Shown here piece after piece: positions 40,326 through 48,855 of a DNA stretch of 64,000 nt. A program made the position numbers and the translations under genes. Numbering within the stretch: position 1 is the stretch's first letter; every line of letters starts with the position of its first letter. Origin of the DNA: JACVRW01 sp963827065 (GTDB lineage Bacteria > Actinomycetota > Thermoleophilia > Solirubrobacterales > Thermoleophilaceae); assembly GCA_963827065.1 (NCBI GenBank), contig CAWGZM010000007.1, forward strand, positions 62,001 to 126,000, written 5' to 3'. Under the pieces are notes generated by a model. It did not search any database. It had not been told where the DNA came from and saw only the letters and a list, made by a program, of their open reading frames with translations.

Positions 40326-41338
40326 TCCACCTGCGGATCGTCGCCCCGGAGGACGTGGCGCACCAGGCACTCGAGCTCCTGACCGCAGCACCCTCCGTCC
40401 TGAACATCATCCACCTGCACGGCGCCGCCACGAAGCCGGACGGCGACGTGATCCTCTGCGACGTCGCGCGCGAGGACGCGAGCGTGATCCTCGGGGATCT
40501 CAAGGAGCTCGAGATCCACAAGAGCGGCTCGATCGCGGTCGAGCACATAGACACCTCGATCTCGGAGGCGGCGGTCGCGGCCGAGAAGGCTGCGCCCGGG
40601 CTGCCATCCGATGCCGTCGTCTGGGAGGAGGTGGAGGGGCGCACGTCGGAGGACACGGAGCTGTCGTTCAGCTTCGTCCTCTTCATGATCGCCGCGATGC
40701 AGATCGCGGCCGTGGGCATCATCCTCGACCAGCCGATCCTGATCGTGGGCGCCATGGTGGTCGGGCCGGAGTTCGGCCCGCTCGCGGGCCTGTGCGTGGC
40801 GCTCGTGAACCTTCAGGGCCGGCTCGCGCGGCGCTCGCTGCGGGCGCTTGCCGTCGGCTTCCCGATCGGGATCGCGATGGCGTTCGTGACGACGGTGATC
40901 ATGATCGCGGTCGACGTCTTCCCGGACGACTTCTCGCAGTCGGGCCATCCGTTCACCGAGTTCATCTCCAACCCGGACTTCCTGAGCTTCTTCGTCGCGT
41001 TCGTGGCCGGTGGCGCCGGCATGCTGTCGCTCACCTCGGCCAAGTCGGGGGCGCTCGTGGGTGTCCTCATCTCGGTCACCACGATCCCGGCCGCCTCCAA
41101 TATCGGCGTGGCGGCGGCCTATGGAGACTGGAGCGACGCCGTCGGCGCCGCTCTTCAGCTCGGCCTCAACCTCGGCGGCATCGTACTGGCCGGCGTGCTC
41201 ACCCTGTTCGTGCAGCGGCGCTGGTATTTGATCCGCAGGCGCAAGCATCTGCGGGATCCGGCTCGCAGCGCAGCCGGGCTGCCAGTGGGGCGCAGTGCCC
41301 GCAAGGCGCACGGGAAACGCGAGCCCGAGCGCGGCTAG
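40322..41338 (+). CDS. DUF389 family membrane protein
   Basis: A protein of 338 residues. Residues 1-95 form a soluble alpha/beta region (ferredoxin-like: IHLRIVAPEDVAHQALELL, IHLHGAATKPDGDVILCDV). From about 118 there are six hydrophobic helices, with the family block PILIVGAMVVGPEFGPLAGL and FVAGGAGMLSLTSAKSGALVGVLISVTTIPAASNIGVAAAYGD. Function of DUF389 is not established. Its end meets the convergent dehydrogenase gene at CTAG. Confidence 0.88.
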   Translation: MIHLRIVAPEDVAHQALELLTAAPSVLNIIHLHGAATKPDGDVILCDVAREDASVILGDLKELEIHKSGSIAVEHIDTSISEAAVAAEKAAPGLPSDAVVWEEVEGRTSEDTELSFSFVLFMIAAMQIAAVGIILDQPILIVGAMVVGPEFGPLAGLCVALVNLQGRLARRSLRALAVGFPIGIAMAFVTTVIMIAVDVFPDDFSQSGHPFTEFISNPDFLSFFVAFVAGGAGMLSLTSAKSGALVGVLISVTTIPAASNIGVAAAYGDWSDAVGAALQLGLNLGGIVLAGVLTLFVQRRWYLIRRRKHLRDPARSAAGLPVGRSARKAHGKREPERG

Positions 41339-42447
41339 AGCGAGGCCCAGATGTCGATCTTCGTGCGCACCCGGCCGATCACCTCGTCGGTGAACTCGGT
41401 CGTGCTGGCGTGCCCGCCCAGGTCGGGCGTGCGGACGCCGGTTGCCGTGGCCTCGAGCACCGACTCGTAGATCGCGCGCGAGGCGGTCTCGGCGCCCTCG
41501 TGGCCCAGCGTCGAGGCGTAGTGGAGCACCGCGGCGGAGGCCAGGATCATCGCCATCGGGTTGGCGATGTCCTTGCCGCGCAGCGCCGGCGCGGTCCCGT
41601 GCGGGGCCTCCGCCATGACCACGCTTGGCTCGTACTCGTCGTCGAACGCGAGCAGCACGGACTCCGCACCGGCGATCGAGCCGAACATCGGCATCACGAG
41701 GTCGGAGAGGCAGTCGCCGTCCCGGTTGAGCGCGGGAATCACGAGCGGCGCGTCGGCCGCGCCCGAGATCAGGCCCGCGTAGGTGGCATCGATGAGCACC
41801 GGGCTGTACGGAACCTCGGGATGACGCTCCGCGGCGGCGTCCATCTCTTCCTTGAGCATCCCCTCGTAGACGGGGCTGACGGTCCACTTGGGCCCGCCGT
41901 ACACGCGCCCGTGGATGCGGGCGGCCGTCCGGAAGCTGTACTCCGCGACCGCGCGGCAGACGCTGCGCGAGATCCGTTCGGTCCGGTAGGCGACTTCGTC
42001 GCCGTCCTCCTGCTCGCGCCACTGCTCGGCGCCGTAGGCGTCGCCGACCGCCATGCGCACGACCGCGATCGGGTAATGGACGCCCGCCACGGGCGTCACG
42101 CCGGGGATGCGGCGGCCGGTGCGGATGATGACCTTGCCGTTGATCGCCTCGCGCAGCAGCCGGTTGGGGCTGCCCACGTCGTCCGCGCCCTCCGGGGTGA
42201 CCGTGGCGGCCTTGATGCCGAAGCGTGCCTCGCGCATCGCCTCCGCAGCGCGCGCGACCACCTCGTTCGAGGTCTTGCGCCGATTCTCGAGTGAGAGGTC
42301 GTAGTGCTCGAACTCGACGGGGACCTTCGTCACCCGTTCGTCGAGCACGCGCAGCGCCTGCTCGAGCAGCTCCTGACCGGTCTCGTCTCCCTCCAGCACG
42401 ACGATGCGCAGCGTCTCCGTGCCGGAACGATCATCATCCTCCGCCAT
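41335..42447 (-). CDS. Isocitrate/isopropylmalate dehydrogenase family protein
   Basis: A protein of 370 residues from ATG 42447. Beta-decarboxylating dehydrogenase fold: IVVLEGDETGQELLEQAL at the start, NGKVIIRTGRRIPGVTPVAG, Lys/Tyr region RTAARIHGRVYGGPKWTVSPVYEGM, metal site LNRDGDCLSDLVMPMFGSIAGAES, and cofactor loop EAPHGTAPALRGKDIANPMA. It differs clearly from LeuB at 21882 and fits isocitrate dehydrogenase better, but the substrate is not settled. Leaderless box upstream. Confidence 0.85.
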   Translation of the reverse strand: MAEDDDRSGTETLRIVVLEGDETGQELLEQALRVLDERVTKVPVEFEHYDLSLENRRKTSNEVVARAAEAMREARFGIKAATVTPEGADDVGSPNRLLREAINGKVIIRTGRRIPGVTPVAGVHYPIAVVRMAVGDAYGAEQWREQEDGDEVAYRTERISRSVCRAVAEYSFRTAARIHGRVYGGPKWTVSPVYEGMLKEEMDAAAERHPEVPYSPVLIDATYAGLISGAADAPLVIPALNRDGDCLSDLVMPMFGSIAGAESVLLAFDDEYEPSVVMAEAPHGTAPALRGKDIANPMAMILASAAVLHYASTLGHEGAETASRAIYESVLEATATGVRTPDLGGHASTTEFTDEVIGRVRTKIDIWASL

Positions 42448-42787
42448 GGCGGGGCAATCTACCGTGAGCTGCTCCTGGTGCGGCGACGTGATCGAGCGCG
42501 AGGAGGGCTGGCGCGCGCAGGAGGTCCCGGGTGCGCGCCGGGCGGCCTTCTGCCGGCTCGAGCACGTGGTCCCCTGGGCGATCCAGGGCGCGCACTGGGA
42601 CGCCGGTGAGATCGAGGAGCCGGGCGGCCTGATCGAGGAGCCTGGCGAGTGCGCCCACTGCGGCGCGCCGCTCGGCGACGTGCATGTGGTGCTCGTCCGC
42701 CACCGCGGGGAGCACCGCATCCCGGACGCCTTCTGCTCGGTCGACCACATGGCCGAGTGGGCGAAGGCCGGCGGGCGCTGGAGCTAG
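42446..42787 (+). CDS. Small zinc-ribbon-like protein
   Basis: A protein of 113 residues. Two modules repeat the pattern CxxC followed by CxxxH: SCSWCGD...FCRLEH in the first half and ECAHCGA...FCSVDH in the second. This predicts two zinc sites. The ATG overlaps the start of the divergent dehydrogenase (CATG), so GTG 42464 (VSCSWCG) is a possible alternative. Family not recognised. It shares a CTAG double stop with the next gene. Confidence 0.65.
   Translation: MAGQSTVSCSWCGDVIEREEGWRAQEVPGARRAAFCRLEHVVPWAIQGAHWDAGEIEEPGGLIEEPGECAHCGAPLGDVHVVLVRHRGEHRIPDAFCSVDHMAEWAKAGGRWS
42456..42461 (-). promoter_or_regulatory. Possible leaderless -10 box of the dehydrogenase gene
   Basis: TAGATT on the minus strand, then GCCCCGCC, then ATG 42447. 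The same 8-base spacer precedes the gene at 43356. Confidence 0.4.
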
Positions 42788-43356
42788 CCGCGCGGCCCGA
42801 GTCCGAGCTCGTCGGCGCGCTCGTCCATCGCAGCGATCACGAACGCCACGTGCTCGTCGAAGTCGACGCCGAGCTCCTCGGCGCCCTCACGCACCTCGTC
42901 GCGATTCACGCCGGCCGCGAAGCTCGGCTGCTTCAGCTTCTTCTTGACCGACTTGGGCGTCATGCCGTGGATCCCGTCGGGGCGCACGTACGAGCAGGCG
43001 GCGATGAAGCCGGACAGCTCGTCGACGGCGAACAGCGTCTTCGCCATGCGCGACTCGCGCGGGACACCCAGGAACGTGGCGTGGCCCGCCACGGCGTCGA
43101 TCAGCTCCTGGGGATAGTCGAGCTGCTCGAAGAGCTCGAGCGCCTTGCGCGGATGGCCCGTCCCAAGGTCGGGGTAGCGCTCGTAGTCGAGGTCGTGCAG
43201 CAGGCCGGTCACGCCCCACAGCTCCTCGTCCTCGCCCCACTCACGGGCGTAGGCGCGCATCGCCGTCTCGACCCCGAGCATGTGATTGCGCAGCGAATCC
43301 GATTTGGTCCATTCGCAGACGAGCTGCCAGGCTTCTTCACGGGTGGGCTGGGCCAT
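42784..43356 (-). CDS. HD-domain hydrolase
   Basis: A protein of 190 residues. H...HD...D pattern: SLRNHMLGVETAMRAYA (about 21-37), GVTGLLHDLDYERYPDLG (about 48-65), AGHATFLGVPRESRMAKTLFAVDELSGFIAAC. This matches the group of HD hydrolases annotated as hydrolases or phosphohydrolases in many bacteria. Metal-dependent; substrate unknown. A nearly identical spacer and -10 box to those of the dehydrogenase gene lies upstream. Confidence 0.85.
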   Translation of the reverse strand: MAQPTREEAWQLVCEWTKSDSLRNHMLGVETAMRAYAREWGEDEELWGVTGLLHDLDYERYPDLGTGHPRKALELFEQLDYPQELIDAVAGHATFLGVPRESRMAKTLFAVDELSGFIAACSYVRPDGIHGMTPKSVKKKLKQPSFAAGVNRDEVREGAEELGVDFDEHVAFVIAAMDERADELGLGPRG

Positions 43357-43364
43357 GGCGGGGC

Positions 43365-43370
43365 AGGGTA
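43365..43370 (-). promoter_or_regulatory. Possible leaderless -10 box of the HD-domain gene
   Basis: TACCCT on the minus strand, spacer GCCCCGCC, then ATG 43356. Confidence 0.4.
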
Positions 43371-43450
43371 TCCAGCCGGTGTCCCGAACCTGGCTCCAGA
43401 TGCCCTTCGATACCCTTGCCGAGCCGGTCCTCCCCCGAACGGATCCCCGC

Positions 43451-44752
43451 ATGGAGAAGTTCATCATCGAGGGTGGCGCTCCCCTCGCTGGGACCGTCGT
43501 GCCCGCTGGAAACAAGAATGCCGCGCTGCCCGTGCTCGCCGCGTCGCTGCTGACGCGCGAGGAGGTCGTGCTCCGCAACATCCCGCGGATCCGCGACGTC
43601 GAGGCGATGCTCGAGCTGCTGCGCCGGCTCGACGTCGAGACCGAGTGGCGCGACGAGAACGTCGTGGCGATCCGGGCCGACGGCGTCAGCCATACGGACG
43701 TCGATCGCAAATGGGCCGAGCGCATCCGCGCGTCGTTCCTGCTGGCGGGCCCGCTGCTCGCCCGCTTCGGCCGCGCCGACATGCCGCCGCCCGGCGGGGA
43801 CGTGATCGGCCGCCGCCGCCTCGATCCGCACCTCGACGCCTTCCGAGCGCTCGGCGCGGACGTGGGGTTCGACCGCTCCTACGTGCACCTGCACGCGCCG
43901 GACGGGCTCCACGCCTGCGACTTCTTCATGGACGAGCCGTCGGTGATGGCGACCGAGAACGCCCTGATGGCTGCCGCGCTGACGCCCGGCTCGACCGTGA
44001 TCCACAACGCCGCTGCCGAGCCGCACGTACAGGACCTCGCCCGCCTGCTGATGCAGATGGGAGCGCGCATCGAGGGCATCGGCTCGAACCTGATGATCGT
44101 CCACGGCCAGGAGGAGCTCGGCGGCGCCGACTACGCGATCGGCCCCGACTACATCGAGATCGGCTCCTTCATCGCGCTGGCCGCCTGCACCGGCGGCGAG
44201 CTGCGCATCTGCGACTGCGTGCCCGACGACCTGCGCATGACGAAGCTCGCCTTCGAGCGGCTCGGCTGCCGGATCGAGTACGACGGCAGCGACGTCGTCG
44301 TGCCGCCGGGGCAGCAGCTCAGGATCAAGTCGGACGAGGGCGATGCCGTTTCGAAGATCGAGGACGGCCCCTGGCCGGCCTTCCCCGCGGACCTGACCAG
44401 CATCGCGCTCGCGATGGCGACCCAGGCCGAGGGGCTCATCCTGATTCACGAGAAGATGTTCGAGAACCGCCTGTTCTTCGTGGACAAGCTGGTCTCGATG
44501 GGGGCTCGGGTGATCGTCTGCGACCCGCACCGTGCGGTGGTCAGCGGCCCGAGTCGTCTTCACGGTGAGCGCATGGAGAGCCCGGACATCCGGGCGGGCA
44601 TGGCGATGCTCATCGCGGCGCTGTGCGCCGAAGGCACCTCAGAGATCGGCAACATCCGCCAGATCGACCGCGGCTACGAGCGGATCGACGAGCGGCTGCG
44701 GCTGCTCGGCGCGCGCATCGAGCGCGTCGCCTCCGAGCGCGTGCCCGCCTAG
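43451..44752 (+). CDS. murA: UDP-N-acetylglucosamine 1-carboxyvinyltransferase with Asp active-site residue
   Basis: A protein of 433 residues from ATG 43451. It moves enolpyruvate from PEP onto UDP-GlcNAc, the first step of peptidoglycan synthesis. N-terminal FIIEGGAPLAGTVVPAGNKNAALPVLAA with Lys22 and Asn23; ERIRASFLLAGPLLAR; then PPPGGDVIGRRRLDPHLDA. The residue at Asp117 equals Cys115 of E. coli MurA, the target of fosfomycin; Asp here is known in mycobacteria and gives natural resistance. The end NIRQIDRGYERIDERLRLLGA is conserved. A TACCCT box at 43411 may drive it. Followed by hisZ. Confidence 0.95.
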   Translation: MEKFIIEGGAPLAGTVVPAGNKNAALPVLAASLLTREEVVLRNIPRIRDVEAMLELLRRLDVETEWRDENVVAIRADGVSHTDVDRKWAERIRASFLLAGPLLARFGRADMPPPGGDVIGRRRLDPHLDAFRALGADVGFDRSYVHLHAPDGLHACDFFMDEPSVMATENALMAAALTPGSTVIHNAAAEPHVQDLARLLMQMGARIEGIGSNLMIVHGQEELGGADYAIGPDYIEIGSFIALAACTGGELRICDCVPDDLRMTKLAFERLGCRIEYDGSDVVVPPGQQLRIKSDEGDAVSKIEDGPWPAFPADLTSIALAMATQAEGLILIHEKMFENRLFFVDKLVSMGARVIVCDPHRAVVSGPSRLHGERMESPDIRAGMAMLIAALCAEGTSEIGNIRQIDRGYERIDERLRLLGARIERVASERVPA

Positions 44753-44764
44753 AGCGGAGGCGGC

Positions 44765-45775
44765 ATGACCAAAGGCGATCGCTCCGGCGCGGACCGGCCC
44801 TCGCCCTCGCCCACATCGATCCCGCCGGGCACCCGCGACGTGCTGCCTGAGGAGATGCGCGAGCTGCGGGCGATCGGCGACCGCATGCGCGAGACGTTCG
44901 AGGCCGCCGGCTACGGCGAGATCCACACGCCCGCGCTCGAGTATGAGGAGGTGCTGCGGCTCGGCGACGCGAGGGCGGCCGGCGCCCGCTACCGCACCTT
45001 CGACGAGCAGGGCGACGTGCTGGCACTGCGCTCGGACATGACCATCCCGATCGCCCGCGTCGTGGCGACCCGCTACGAGGACGCCGAGGCCCCGTTGCGC
45101 TTCAGCTACTCGAGCCGCGCCTGGCGCGCCACCGACCGCGGCGTCGGCGAGCCGCGCGAGTTCCTGCAGGCCGGGATCGAGCTGATCGGCATTCCCGGCG
45201 CGGAGGGCGACGCGGAGGTGCTGGCGCTCACGATCGCGGCGCTCGACGCGGCCGGCCTGCGCCGGCACCGCATCGGGGTCGGCGACGGCTCGCTCTACCG
45301 GCGCCTCCTGCACGCGCTCGACGTGCCGCCCGACGCACACCTGCCGCTGCTCGAGGCGCTCTCGCGGCGTGACCTCGTGGGGCTCGAGATGGGCGTGGCC
45401 GAGCTTGGCGTGGGGGAGCCCGAGCGCGAGTTGCTCGTCCGGCTGCCCGAGCTGCGCGGCGGCCGCGACGTGCTCGAGCGCGCCGACGGCCCCGTGGCCG
45501 ACGCGGTCGAGAGCCTGCGCGTGCTCTACGGCGAGCTCGAGCGGCGCGGGGTCGCCGACCGGGTGATCTTCGACCTCGGGCTCGTTCGTGAGCTGGGCTA
45601 CTACACGGGCCCGGTCTTCGAGGTGTACGACCCGGCCGTCGGCTTCGCGCTCGGGGGCGGCGGCCGCTATGACGACCTGATCGGCCGCTTCGGGCGCGAC
45701 CTGCCCGCCTGTGGCGTCGGGCTCGACGTGCAGCGCGTGCACCTCGCCCAGGCCGCCGAGGAGGCGCTCGCGTGA
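44765..45775 (+). CDS. hisZ: ATP phosphoribosyltransferase regulatory subunit
   Basis: A protein of 336 residues; GCGGAGGCGG precedes ATG 44765. A histidyl-tRNA synthetase-like catalytic fold without the anticodon domain: IPPGTRDVLPEEM, EIHTPALEYEEVL, LRSDMTIPIARVVA, and ALGGGGRYDDLIGRFG. It lacks a C-terminal tRNA-binding region, so it is HisZ rather than HisS. It activates the short HisG encoded next (GTGA overlap). Confidence 0.9.
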   Translation: MTKGDRSGADRPSPSPTSIPPGTRDVLPEEMRELRAIGDRMRETFEAAGYGEIHTPALEYEEVLRLGDARAAGARYRTFDEQGDVLALRSDMTIPIARVVATRYEDAEAPLRFSYSSRAWRATDRGVGEPREFLQAGIELIGIPGAEGDAEVLALTIAALDAAGLRRHRIGVGDGSLYRRLLHALDVPPDAHLPLLEALSRRDLVGLEMGVAELGVGEPERELLVRLPELRGGRDVLERADGPVADAVESLRVLYGELERRGVADRVIFDLGLVRELGYYTGPVFEVYDPAVGFALGGGGRYDDLIGRFGRDLPACGVGLDVQRVHLAQAAEEALA

Positions 45776-46404
45776 GCTCCGAGCGGCTGACCATCGCGGT
45801 GCCGCGCGGCGCGCTCCTCGACGGCACGCTCGACCTGCTCGACCGGCTCGGCGTCGAGACCGCCGAGGTCAGGTCGAACGACCGCAAGCTGCTGTTCGAG
45901 GATGCCGGCATCGTGACGATGCGCCCGTCCGACGTCCCGACCTACGTCGAGCACGGCTCCGCCGACATCGGCATCGTCGGCAAGGACGTCCTGCTCGAGC
46001 AGGACCAGCGCAAGGTCTACGAGCTGCTCGACCTCGGCTTCGGTCGCTGCCGCATGGTCGTGGCGGCGCGCGAGGGCGGCGACCCGATCGGCGAGGCGCT
46101 CCGGCGGCTCGGGCGCGTGCGCATCGCCACCAAGTACCCGCGCGTGGCGGCGCGCCACTTCGCCGACACCGGCCGTCAGGCCGAGATCGTCGAGGTCAAG
46201 GGCTCGGTTGAACTGGCGCCGCTCACCGGGCTCGTGGACGGGATCGTCGACCTGACCGCCACGGGCACGACGCTGGCGGAGAACGGCCTGCGCGTGATGG
46301 AGGAGATCGGGGTCTGCACGGCGCGCCTTATCGCCAACCCGGTCGCGCACAAGCTGAAGGCGGACCAGATCGACGCGATCGTGGCGGGAGTGCGGTCGCC
46401 GTGA
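45772..46404 (+). CDS. hisG: ATP phosphoribosyltransferase, short form
   Basis: A protein of 210 residues from GTG 45772. AVPRGALLDGTLDLLDRLG, ADIGIVGKDVLLEQ, RIATKYPRVAARHFADTG, and the PRPP-binding loop GIVDLTATGTTLAENGL. The C-terminal ACT-like regulatory domain of long HisG is absent, which fits a HisZ-dependent octamer. First step of histidine synthesis; usually feedback controlled through HisZ. Confidence 0.95.
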   Translation: MSSERLTIAVPRGALLDGTLDLLDRLGVETAEVRSNDRKLLFEDAGIVTMRPSDVPTYVEHGSADIGIVGKDVLLEQDQRKVYELLDLGFGRCRMVVAAREGGDPIGEALRRLGRVRIATKYPRVAARHFADTGRQAEIVEVKGSVELAPLTGLVDGIVDLTATGTTLAENGLRVMEEIGVCTARLIANPVAHKLKADQIDAIVAGVRSP

Positions 46405-47633
46405 GGATCAACCGCAGCATGGGGGTGTCGCGCCCCGAGATCCGCCCCGGGCTCGAGGACGAGGTGCGCGCCATCCTCGATGAGGTCAATGTCGAGGGCG
46501 ATGAGGCCGTGCGCAGGTTCAGCAGGCGCTTCGACGGAGCAGACGTCGGCGAGCTGCGGGTTGCGTGCGAGGAGGTCAATGCTGCTGCTGAGCGCGTCGA
46601 TCCCGGCGTCCTCGCCGGGCTGCGAACGGCGATCGCGAACGTGCGCGCGCTCGTGGAGGCGCAGCTGCGCGGAGCGGTGACCGTCGAGCTCGACCAGGGC
46701 CAGCACATCGAGGTCGCCGAGCTGCCCGTCCAGCGCGCGGCGATCTACATCCCGGGTGGGCGCGCGCCCTACCCCTCGACGGTCGTGATGGGCGCGGTCA
46801 CGGCGCGCGCGGCGGGCGTCGACGAGGTCGTGGTGTGCACGCCACCCGGCCCCGACGGCGGCGTGAACGCCGTGATCCTGGCCGCCTGCGCGCTCTGCGA
46901 GGTCGACGAGGTCTACCGCATGGGCGGGGCTCAGGCGATCGGCGCGCTCGCCTACGGGACGAGCTCCGTGGACGCCGTCGACGTCATCGCCGGCCCCGGG
47001 AACGCCTGGGTCCAGCAGGCGAAGAAACAGGTCGCCTGGACCGAGGTGGGGATCGACGGCATCGCTGGCCCGAGCGAGCTGTTCGTGATCGCCGACGGCG
47101 ACGACCTGGACCCGGAGCCGGTCGCACTCGACCTGCTCGCACAGGCCGAGCACGGGCCGGACAGCCTGTTGTGGCTGCTCTCGCCGGACGAGCAGCTGCG
47201 CGAGGGGGTGATCGCCGCCATCGAGCGGATGAGACCCGCGCGCCCCAGCGTGACCGACGCCGTCCTTCAGGTGGTCCACATGGGCGGCCCGCCGGCGGTC
47301 GACGTCGCGAACGGCGTCGCCCCGGAGCACCTCGAGCTGGTCGGCGAGCGCGCCGAGACGCTGGCGCCGCTCGTGCGCTTCGCCGGCTGCCTGTTCGTCG
47401 GGGCCGGGGCGGCCACCGCATTCGGCGACTACGTCGCCGGGTCCAACCATGTGCTGCCCACCGGCGGCGCCGCGCGCTTCCAGTCGGCGCTGTCCGCGGC
47501 CACCTTCCGGCGCCGCATGGCTCGCGTATCCTTGCCCGGCCAGGCGCCCGCCCGGCTCGCGCCCGCCGGCGCAGCGCTGGCGCGCGCCGAGGGCTTTCCC
47601 GTGCACGCCGAATCGATGGAGCGCCGCGCGTGA
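46401..47633 (+). CDS. hisD: Histidinol dehydrogenase
   Basis: A protein of 410 residues from GTG 46401 (GTGA). AIYIPGGRAPYPSTVVMGAVTARAAGVDEV, VDVIAGPGNAWVQQAKKQV, GIAGPSELFVIAD, LLAQAEHGPDS, and the C-terminal YVAGSNHVLPTGGAARFQSAL are family blocks that hold the zinc and NAD sites. It performs the last two oxidations to histidine. Confidence 0.95.
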   Translation: MRINRSMGVSRPEIRPGLEDEVRAILDEVNVEGDEAVRRFSRRFDGADVGELRVACEEVNAAAERVDPGVLAGLRTAIANVRALVEAQLRGAVTVELDQGQHIEVAELPVQRAAIYIPGGRAPYPSTVVMGAVTARAAGVDEVVVCTPPGPDGGVNAVILAACALCEVDEVYRMGGAQAIGALAYGTSSVDAVDVIAGPGNAWVQQAKKQVAWTEVGIDGIAGPSELFVIADGDDLDPEPVALDLLAQAEHGPDSLLWLLSPDEQLREGVIAAIERMRPARPSVTDAVLQVVHMGGPPAVDVANGVAPEHLELVGERAETLAPLVRFAGCLFVGAGAATAFGDYVAGSNHVLPTGGAARFQSALSAATFRRRMARVSLPGQAPARLAPAGAALARAEGFPVHAESMERRA

Positions 47634-48217
47634 GCAGAACCTCGCAGGTACGCCGGACCACCGGCGAAACGGACATCCAGCTGGACCTGAACCTCGACGG
47701 TTCGGGGACCGGCACGCGCACCACCGGCGTCGGTTTCTTCGACCACCTGCTCGACGCGCTGGCCCGCCACGCCCTGCTCGACTTCGACGTCAGCGCACAG
47801 GGGGACCTCGAGACCGGCCCGCATCACACTGTCGAGGACACCGGGCTGGCGCTCGGCCGCGCGCTCGACGAGGCACTCGGCGACCGCGCCGGGATCCGCC
47901 GCTTCGGCCACGCCGTCATCCCGATGGACGAAGCCCGCGCGAGCTGCGCGATCGACGTCTCCGGACGACCGTTCTGCGTGTTCGAGGCCGATTTCCCGGC
48001 CGAGCGCGTCGCCGACTTCGACACCGACCTTGCCGAGGAGTTCGTGCGCGCGGTGGCGGTGACCGCCAAGCTGACCGTGCACGTGCGCGTCGAAGCGGGC
48101 ACGAACGCGCATCACATGGTCGAAGCTGCCTTCAAGGCCTTCGCGCGTGCCCTGCGCGCCGCCGTCGAGTACGACGACCGCGTCCAGGGCGTACCGTCCA
48201 CGAAAGGCGTGCTTTGA
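47630..48217 (+). CDS. hisB: Imidazoleglycerol-phosphate dehydratase
   Basis: A protein of 195 residues from GTG 47630 (GTGA). Monofunctional form: TGVGFFDHLLDALARHALLDF, TGPHHTVEDTGLALGRALDEALG, and NAHHMVEAAFKAFARALRAAV carry the manganese-binding histidines. The fused phosphatase of enterobacterial HisB is absent. Seventh step of histidine synthesis. Confidence 0.95.
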   Translation: MSRTSQVRRTTGETDIQLDLNLDGSGTGTRTTGVGFFDHLLDALARHALLDFDVSAQGDLETGPHHTVEDTGLALGRALDEALGDRAGIRRFGHAVIPMDEARASCAIDVSGRPFCVFEADFPAERVADFDTDLAEEFVRAVAVTAKLTVHVRVEAGTNAHHMVEAAFKAFARALRAAVEYDDRVQGVPSTKGVL

Positions 48218-48855
48218 CGCCCCGGCTGGCCATCCTTGACTACGGGATGGGCAACCTGCGCTCCGTCTACAAGGCGCTCGAGCACGTCGGCGCCCGGCCG
48301 GAGCTCACCAACGACCATGCGCGCGTGCGCGAGGCGGATGGGATCGTGCTGCCGGGCGTGGGCGCGATGCCGAAGGCGATGCAGCAGGTGCGCGCGCTCC
48401 GGCTCGACGAGCTCCTGCGCGAGCGGGTCGACGCCGGCGTGCCGCTGATCGGGCTCTGCATGGGGATGCAGCTGCTCTTCGAGTCGACGACCGAGCTCGG
48501 CGGCGCCGAGGGAATCGGGCTGCTGGAGGGTCCCGTCGAGGATCTGGACGCGCCCGGGCTCAGGGTGCCCCAGATCGGGTGGAACCCCGTCTCCTGGAGG
48601 CGGCGCAGCGTCTTGAACGAGGGCCTGCCGGACCCGTGCGCCTTCTACCACGCCAACTCGTTCGCCCCGCGACCGGCTCGGCCTCAGGACGTGCTGGGGA
48701 CGGCCGAATACGGCTCGGAGTTCGTGAGCGTCGTGGCTCGCGAGGACGCGCGGGCGCCCATCTTCGGCCTGCAGTCGCACCCGGAGAAGTCCGGGCCGCA
48801 CGGCCTCGCGCTGCTCGGCAACTTCGTGCGCGCCTGCGCGCGGGTAACCGCGTGA
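48214..48855 (+). CDS. hisH: Imidazole glycerol phosphate synthase, glutaminase subunit
   Basis: A protein of 213 residues with a TTG start at 48214 overlapping the hisB stop (TTGA). LAILDYGMGNLRSVYKAL at the start; class I amidotransferase nucleophile in PLIGLCMGMQLLFEST (Cys about 82); catalytic His and Glu in GLQSHPEKSGPHGLALLGNF. It supplies ammonia to HisF. Confidence 0.94.
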   Translation: MTPRLAILDYGMGNLRSVYKALEHVGARPELTNDHARVREADGIVLPGVGAMPKAMQQVRALRLDELLRERVDAGVPLIGLCMGMQLLFESTTELGGAEGIGLLEGPVEDLDAPGLRVPQIGWNPVSWRRRSVLNEGLPDPCAFYHANSFAPRPARPQDVLGTAEYGSEFVSVVAREDARAPIFGLQSHPEKSGPHGLALLGNFVRACARVTA

